This document shows positions 60,957-64,000 of a DNA stretch of 64,000 nt, piece by piece. Source of the DNA: Thermoanaerobaculia bacterium (GTDB lineage Bacteria; Acidobacteriota; Thermoanaerobaculia; Multivoradales; J023). A program made the position numbers and the translations under genes. How positions within the stretch are numbered: position 1 is the first letter of the stretch; the number at the start of each line of letters is the position of its first letter. The notes below the pieces were generated by a model. The model was given only the letters and a program-made list of their open reading frames with translations, had not been told where the DNA came from and made no database searches. The stretch is from positions 124,001 through 188,000 of the forward strand of contig JAUIJL010000017.1 of assembly GCA_030431255.1 (NCBI GenBank). The letters run 5' to 3'.

Positions 60957-61707
60957 TCTGGCTTCCCTGGCCGCCCGGGTCCGACGGGTCGATCGCGAGA
61001 ATATGGAGCTCTTTCGCGGCCTGGTGGAAGGCGAGCGTCGATTTCGAGGTTTGGCCAAGGCGGTGTGGCGGGTGCAAGAAGAGGAGCGCCGGCGGCTCGC
61101 CCGGGAGCTGCACGACAGCCTGGGTCAAACCCTTACCGCGCTAAAAATCCAACTGGCTCGCTTGGCGGAAAAAAGCCGGGGTGTCGACTCCGATCTGGCC
61201 TCTGAGCTCAGTGCCTCCGTGGATATCGTGCACGAAGCCCTCAACGACGCCCGCCGCCTGTCACACCTGCTGCGTCCGCGGGTGCTCGACGACCTGGGTT
61301 TGGCGCCGGCCCTCCATTGGCTCAGCCGTACCCTCGGCGAAAGCACCGGATTCACCATCGATTTGGCCATCGAGGACTTAGAAGCGCCGGCGGAGCCACG
61401 GCTGGGCTCCGAGCTCGAAACGTTGATTTTCAGAGTGGTTCAAGAGGCGTCGACCAACGCTCTGAAACACTCTAAAGTGAATCGGGCCTCCGTGCGCGCC
61501 GAGCGTCGCGGCGATGCCTTGCGCTTGAGCATCGAGGACGAAGGCCAAGGCTTTGATCCGTCCGCGGTGGCCGTCGATACGGGCACCGACACCGGTCACG
61601 GCCTGGCCGGCATTCGGGATCGAGTCGAAATCTTCGGCGGCCGCCTGCGCATCGATTCGCGCCCCGGTCACGGAACACGCATTCAAATCCACCTGCCCCT
61701 CAGCTGA
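60691..61707 (+). CDS. Soluble NarL-type (HisKA_3) histidine kinase
   Basis: A 338-aa protein. The TTG at 60691 is chosen because a GGAGG site lies 9 bases upstream; an ATG at 60769 is an alternative. Residues 1-85 are Pro/Ser/Thr/Ala-rich, then a coiled coil. His141 in ARELHDSLGQ is the phosphorylation site; N-box EASTNALKHS and G-box DEGQGFDP, GHGLAGIRDRVE are present. No membrane segment or sensor domain is seen, so its input may come from the kinase or FHA-GAF protein. Its first 266 bases overlap the end of the Ser/Thr kinase gene. Confidence 0.9.
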   Translation: MSKKSPNEESEASTPIPTPKAAGSPPMPPSLGPPAPSTADLPVRGLSAKSVSTVAASTPQISKPPTSTTPASATPASVTQTLELPPRDDLASLAARVRRVDRENMELFRGLVEGERRFRGLAKAVWRVQEEERRRLARELHDSLGQTLTALKIQLARLAEKSRGVDSDLASELSASVDIVHEALNDARRLSHLLRPRVLDDLGLAPALHWLSRTLGESTGFTIDLAIEDLEAPAEPRLGSELETLIFRVVQEASTNALKHSKVNRASVRAERRGDALRLSIEDEGQGFDPSAVAVDTGTDTGHGLAGIRDRVEIFGGRLRIDSRPGHGTRIQIHLPLS

Positions 61708-61765
61708 CGGGCGCTCACGGAATCGGAAAGGTCCTCGGTGAAGGACGTTCCGGGATGGGAAGCCG

Positions 61766-62407
61766 ATGAAAACCAGAGTTTTGCTCGCCGACGACCACAC
61801 CATCGTGCGCCAAGGATTGGTGCGTCTGCTCGACGACTCGGGGGATTGCACGGTGGTGGCCGAAGCCTCCGACGGCATACAGGCGGTGGAGATGGTGCGC
61901 AAAGAACGGCCCGACGTGGCCGTGCTCGACCTCACCATGCCCCGCCTGAGCGGCCTCGAAGCGGCGCGGCGGATCCACGAGGAGCTGCCCAAAACCCGCA
62001 TCCTCGTGCTGACGGTGCACGAGGAAGAGGAATATGTGTTGCCGGTGATCAAGGCCGGCGCGTCCGGTTATTTGGTCAAAGACAGCGCCGCCGAAGAGCT
62101 GCTCGCCGCGGTGCGAGCCCTGGCCCGCGGTGAAGGTTATTTCGGGCCCCAAGCTGCCCGGGTGCTGGCGGAGCAATATCGCCATCCCGACCGCTCCCCC
62201 GAAGACCCGTACGGCTCCCTCACCCCTCGCGAGCGGGAAGTCTTCCACCTGGTGATCGAGGGCAAAACCACCAAAGAGACCGCCAAAGCCCTGGGGATCA
62301 GTGCCAAAACCGCCGAAAACCACCGAACCCGGCTGATGGACAAGCTGGCCGTGCACAATACCGCCGAGCTGGTGCGCTACGCCGCGCGAAAAGGACTGTT
62401 GAGCTGA
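61766..62407 (+). CDS. NarL/FixJ-type response regulator
   Basis: A 213-aa protein. Receiver domain 1-120 with the acidic pair ADD and phospho-acceptor Asp55 in VLDLTMP, Thr/Lys in LVLTV and LVKD. C-terminal LuxR-type helix-turn-helix about 148-210 (LTPREREVFHLVIEGKTTKE, AKTAENHRTRLMDKL). A GGGAAG site precedes the ATG. It is the output of the histidine kinase 58 bases upstream. Confidence 0.95.
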   Translation: MKTRVLLADDHTIVRQGLVRLLDDSGDCTVVAEASDGIQAVEMVRKERPDVAVLDLTMPRLSGLEAARRIHEELPKTRILVLTVHEEEEYVLPVIKAGASGYLVKDSAAEELLAAVRALARGEGYFGPQAARVLAEQYRHPDRSPEDPYGSLTPREREVFHLVIEGKTTKETAKALGISAKTAENHRTRLMDKLAVHNTAELVRYAARKGLLS

Positions 62408-62432
62408 CCGGAGGCTCGCCGTGGGTGTCTAG

Positions 62433-63044
62433 ATGAACGGAGCGTGCTCTCGTCAGATACGCCCTCAGCTGAGACGCTTCGCCGTCCAGCTTTTCTGTCT
62501 GTGGCTGGGCCTCTATGGTCCGCCGGCGCTGGCGTTGCAAGAAGCCGCTCAAGAGCGCGGAGCTCACCGACCCGTGCCTCCCTTCCCGCCGAGCCCTGAG
62601 CTGGAACGTTCTCGCACCGCCGAGCCATCCGCCGCTGAAACATCACGGACGGCACGAAAAGCGGACCTGGGCTCAATCCCCTTCGATTCGTCCTGGAACC
62701 TGATACCGCTCGATGAATACGTTAAGTTGTGTATCGGCAAAGACTACCGTTTCTTTGCCGCCATCTCTGGATTCAGGTCGAATGAAGGAGAGAGTCCGCT
62801 TTTTAGTCCTCGTGGACTTCCAGCTCCCGTGTCGGATCAAATCTACGAAGAGCTGTTTTTCTCCTATTCCAGCGAGCAAATCAGCTGGCTCACCGCTTCG
62901 GAATCCCACTTGGCCCTGGCACACCTGAATATTCGTCGAGAAGAGCTCAGCGTTGCGGCCTTGTTAGTCATAGGTCTCATGGACTACCTCTCGGGCAGGT
63001 TGGGCAGCCCTGAACGTGTAAGGTTTGTTTTCGGGATCGAGTAG
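62433..63044 (+). CDS. Small secreted protein, unknown
   Basis: A 203-aa protein. Signal peptide about 1-35 (FAVQLFCLWLGLYGPPALAL), then a Pro/Ser/Arg-rich linker (about 38-75), then a region with FDSSWNLIPLDEYVKLCIGKD, ISWLTASESHLALAHLNIRRE and a C-terminal helix. No family recognised. No strong ribosome binding site, which makes the exact start uncertain. Confidence 0.6.
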   Translation: MNGACSRQIRPQLRRFAVQLFCLWLGLYGPPALALQEAAQERGAHRPVPPFPPSPELERSRTAEPSAAETSRTARKADLGSIPFDSSWNLIPLDEYVKLCIGKDYRFFAAISGFRSNEGESPLFSPRGLPAPVSDQIYEELFFSYSSEQISWLTASESHLALAHLNIRREELSVAALLVIGLMDYLSGRLGSPERVRFVFGIE

Positions 63045-63056
63045 TGTGCAGACATA

Positions 63057-63100
63057 AAAAAAGGCCGCGGGGGCTGTACGGTGCGAACCAACCCCCGCGG
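63057..63100 (-). terminator. Rho-independent terminator of the large secreted protein gene
   Basis: On the minus strand CCGCGGGGG pairs with CCCCCGCGG over an 18-base loop and is followed by CC and a run of T (A-run at 63057-63062 on the plus strand). It lies 65 bases beyond the stop at 63165. Confidence 0.75.
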
Positions 63101-63164
63101 TAAATTGTCTGAATCCCCCTCCCGGTCAGATCACAACAATGGAATCTCCTTTTGCTCGCTGTAA

Positions 63165-64000
63165 TCAGCTGTTCGGCGTTACCGGATCCGAGGTGAAGAT
63201 TTGCAGCTCGGCGGCGCGCACGATGTCGCCGTTGGACGAGGCGGTGGCGCAGTCCGTGGCGTTCAGGGCGTCGGCGTCTTGCTCGCCGCGGTATTCCGGG
63301 GTGCCCGTGCATTGACTGTGGACGACCCGCAGCTGCACGTGAGTGGCATCGGTGTCGGGCACATCGAGCTCGCGCAGGATGAGGTCCGGAGCCAAGGGAC
63401 GCGGGATACCGGCCGGGAAGGTGTTGGACGGGCTGGTGTAGATGGTGGTGAAGCCGAAGGCCGAGCCGGCGTCGCAGCTGGGGTTGAGCAGATTCGCGCC
63501 CTCGATGCAGGTGAGGATTTCGAATTGACGCAGGGCGGTGAAGCGATTCTGACCCCCGCTGTCGCCGGCGTTGTTCGGGTCCTCGGGTCGTAGCAGAGCG
63601 CTGACGCCGATCCGTTTAATGTTTTGTAGGCCACCGGCGAGGTCGACCACCACCCGGTCGCCGGGGGCGGGCGCCACCAGGGAAGCCCAATTGGTGGTTT
63701 CCGTGTCGTCGATTAGGGAGTCGAGGTTGACGCCGTCACCGGCGATCGTGGCGCCTTGGTAGACCGAGGCCACGTTGGCCGCCAGCTTGACCCGCACGGT
63801 GCGGGTCAAGCCCACTTGACCGGCTTTGATCTCGTAAGGGAAGCGCACGTGACCGTAACCGTCGGCACGCACCAGGAAGTCGTGGGTCACGCCGGACACG
63901 AAGTCGGCGGAGCTTCCCAAAGCCGTGTTGCCGTCGGTGTCGGCGATCGGCGTCGAGCGGGCCTCGTAGTGGCCGACAAAGACATCGGCTACGACCGGGG
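63165..64000 (-). CDS. Large secreted protein, C-terminal part, cut by window edge
   Basis: The frame is open to base 64000; the TTG at 63920 is not a start, since protein-like text continues beyond it (VVADVFVGHYEARSTPIADT). At least 278 residues are in the window. The visible part has a beta-sandwich (SGVTHDFLVRADGYGHVRFPY) and a discoidin/F5-8C-like domain (LDSLIDDTETTNWASLVAP, VVVDLAGGLQNIKRIGVS, ALRQFEILTC). Such ends are found behind M36-type or other secreted enzymes, but the catalytic part is outside the window, so the function stays open. Confidence 0.7.
   Translation of the reverse strand, partial: PVVADVFVGHYEARSTPIADTDGNTALGSSADFVSGVTHDFLVRADGYGHVRFPYEIKAGQVGLTRTVRVKLAANVASVYQGATIAGDGVNLDSLIDDTETTNWASLVAPAPGDRVVVDLAGGLQNIKRIGVSALLRPEDPNNAGDSGGQNRFTALRQFEILTCIEGANLLNPSCDAGSAFGFTTIYTSPSNTFPAGIPRPLAPDLILRELDVPDTDATHVQLRVVHSQCTGTPEYRGEQDADALNATDCATASSNGDIVRAAELQIFTSDPVTPNS

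Noticed and set aside
63165-63920. A complete 251-aa gene starting at 63920
   Set aside because: The supposed start is a TTG inside continuous protein-like text that runs to the window edge, with no ribosome binding site. It is a C-terminal fragment of a larger gene.
1-64000. tRNA, rRNA, riboswitch or prophage regions
   Set aside because: I saw no tRNA cloverleaf, no rRNA text, no known riboswitch core and no phage structural or integrase genes. A covariance-model scan would be needed to exclude small RNAs.

Overview
The window (GC-rich, about 64 kb) looks like chromosomal DNA of an Acidobacteriota member, probably of the Thermoanaerobaculia group. The reasons are exported CHAT-TPR proteins, many ECF sigma/anti-sigma pairs, a Ser/Thr kinase with a TPR tail, many secreted Cys-rich or beta-sandwich proteins, a C-terminal FESGDxSxWS-type tail, and a BNR/fibronectin protein relic. 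This taxonomic call is inference; there is no rRNA and no tRNA in the window.

Layout. 1-1500 (minus): a cut secreted protein and a trypsin-like protease. 1715-11203 (minus): a four-gene cassette of YqiJ-like OB-fold membrane protein, truncated SPFH/flotillin copy, full flotillin, and a 1923-aa DUF3686-AAA ATPase. 11421-12767: an SDR with a non-canonical active site and a DUF2378-like protein. 13196-15107: an AT-richer RloB + AAA ATPase pair (AbiL-type anti-phage candidate), flanked on both sides by the same GTAGGGG repeat. 15493-17907: tex.

18060-31410 is the most unusual part. It holds a Phd-type antitoxin relic, two exported CHAT-TPR protease-like proteins with intact His/Cys pairs, two small unknown companion proteins, a thaumatin-like secreted protein, a RhiA-like protein, and two tandem ECF sigma/anti-sigma pairs. 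A third sigma/anti-sigma pair with a PDZ protein diverges at 31519-33709. One CHAT gene carries an in-frame expansion of a palindromic DNA repeat (GTGCCAGGCAC) that recurs elsewhere in the window.

33940-41280 (minus): penicillin acylase-like hydrolase, M50-like membrane protease, a fused DctQ-DctM TRAP permease, an EEP-family lipoprotein and a four-helix membrane protein in one tight operon. 41502-43068 (plus): a secreted propeller-like protein and YtoQ. 43133-47377: a divergent CPA1 antiporter with RCK domain and an APC permease-UspA fusion. 47541-55044: secreted and surface functions, including an ECF sigma / anti-sigma / subtilase operon in which the anti-sigma factor seems to carry a protease-prodomain-like tail, a blue-copper/Calx-beta protein, a beta-barrel protein and a BNR/FnIII pseudogene. 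Two divergent promoters here share TGAACC-N18-ACMTACT and suggest a small ECF regulon. 55314-62407: a secreted unknown, then a signalling operon FHA-GAF, Ser/Thr kinase-TPR, histidine kinase, NarL-type regulator with overlapping genes. 62433-64000: a small secreted unknown and the C-terminal part of a large secreted protein cut by the window edge.

Start codons were moved from the longest open frame wherever a signal peptide, a ribosome binding site or an overlap gave a better one. Family names rest on motif reading without database search.
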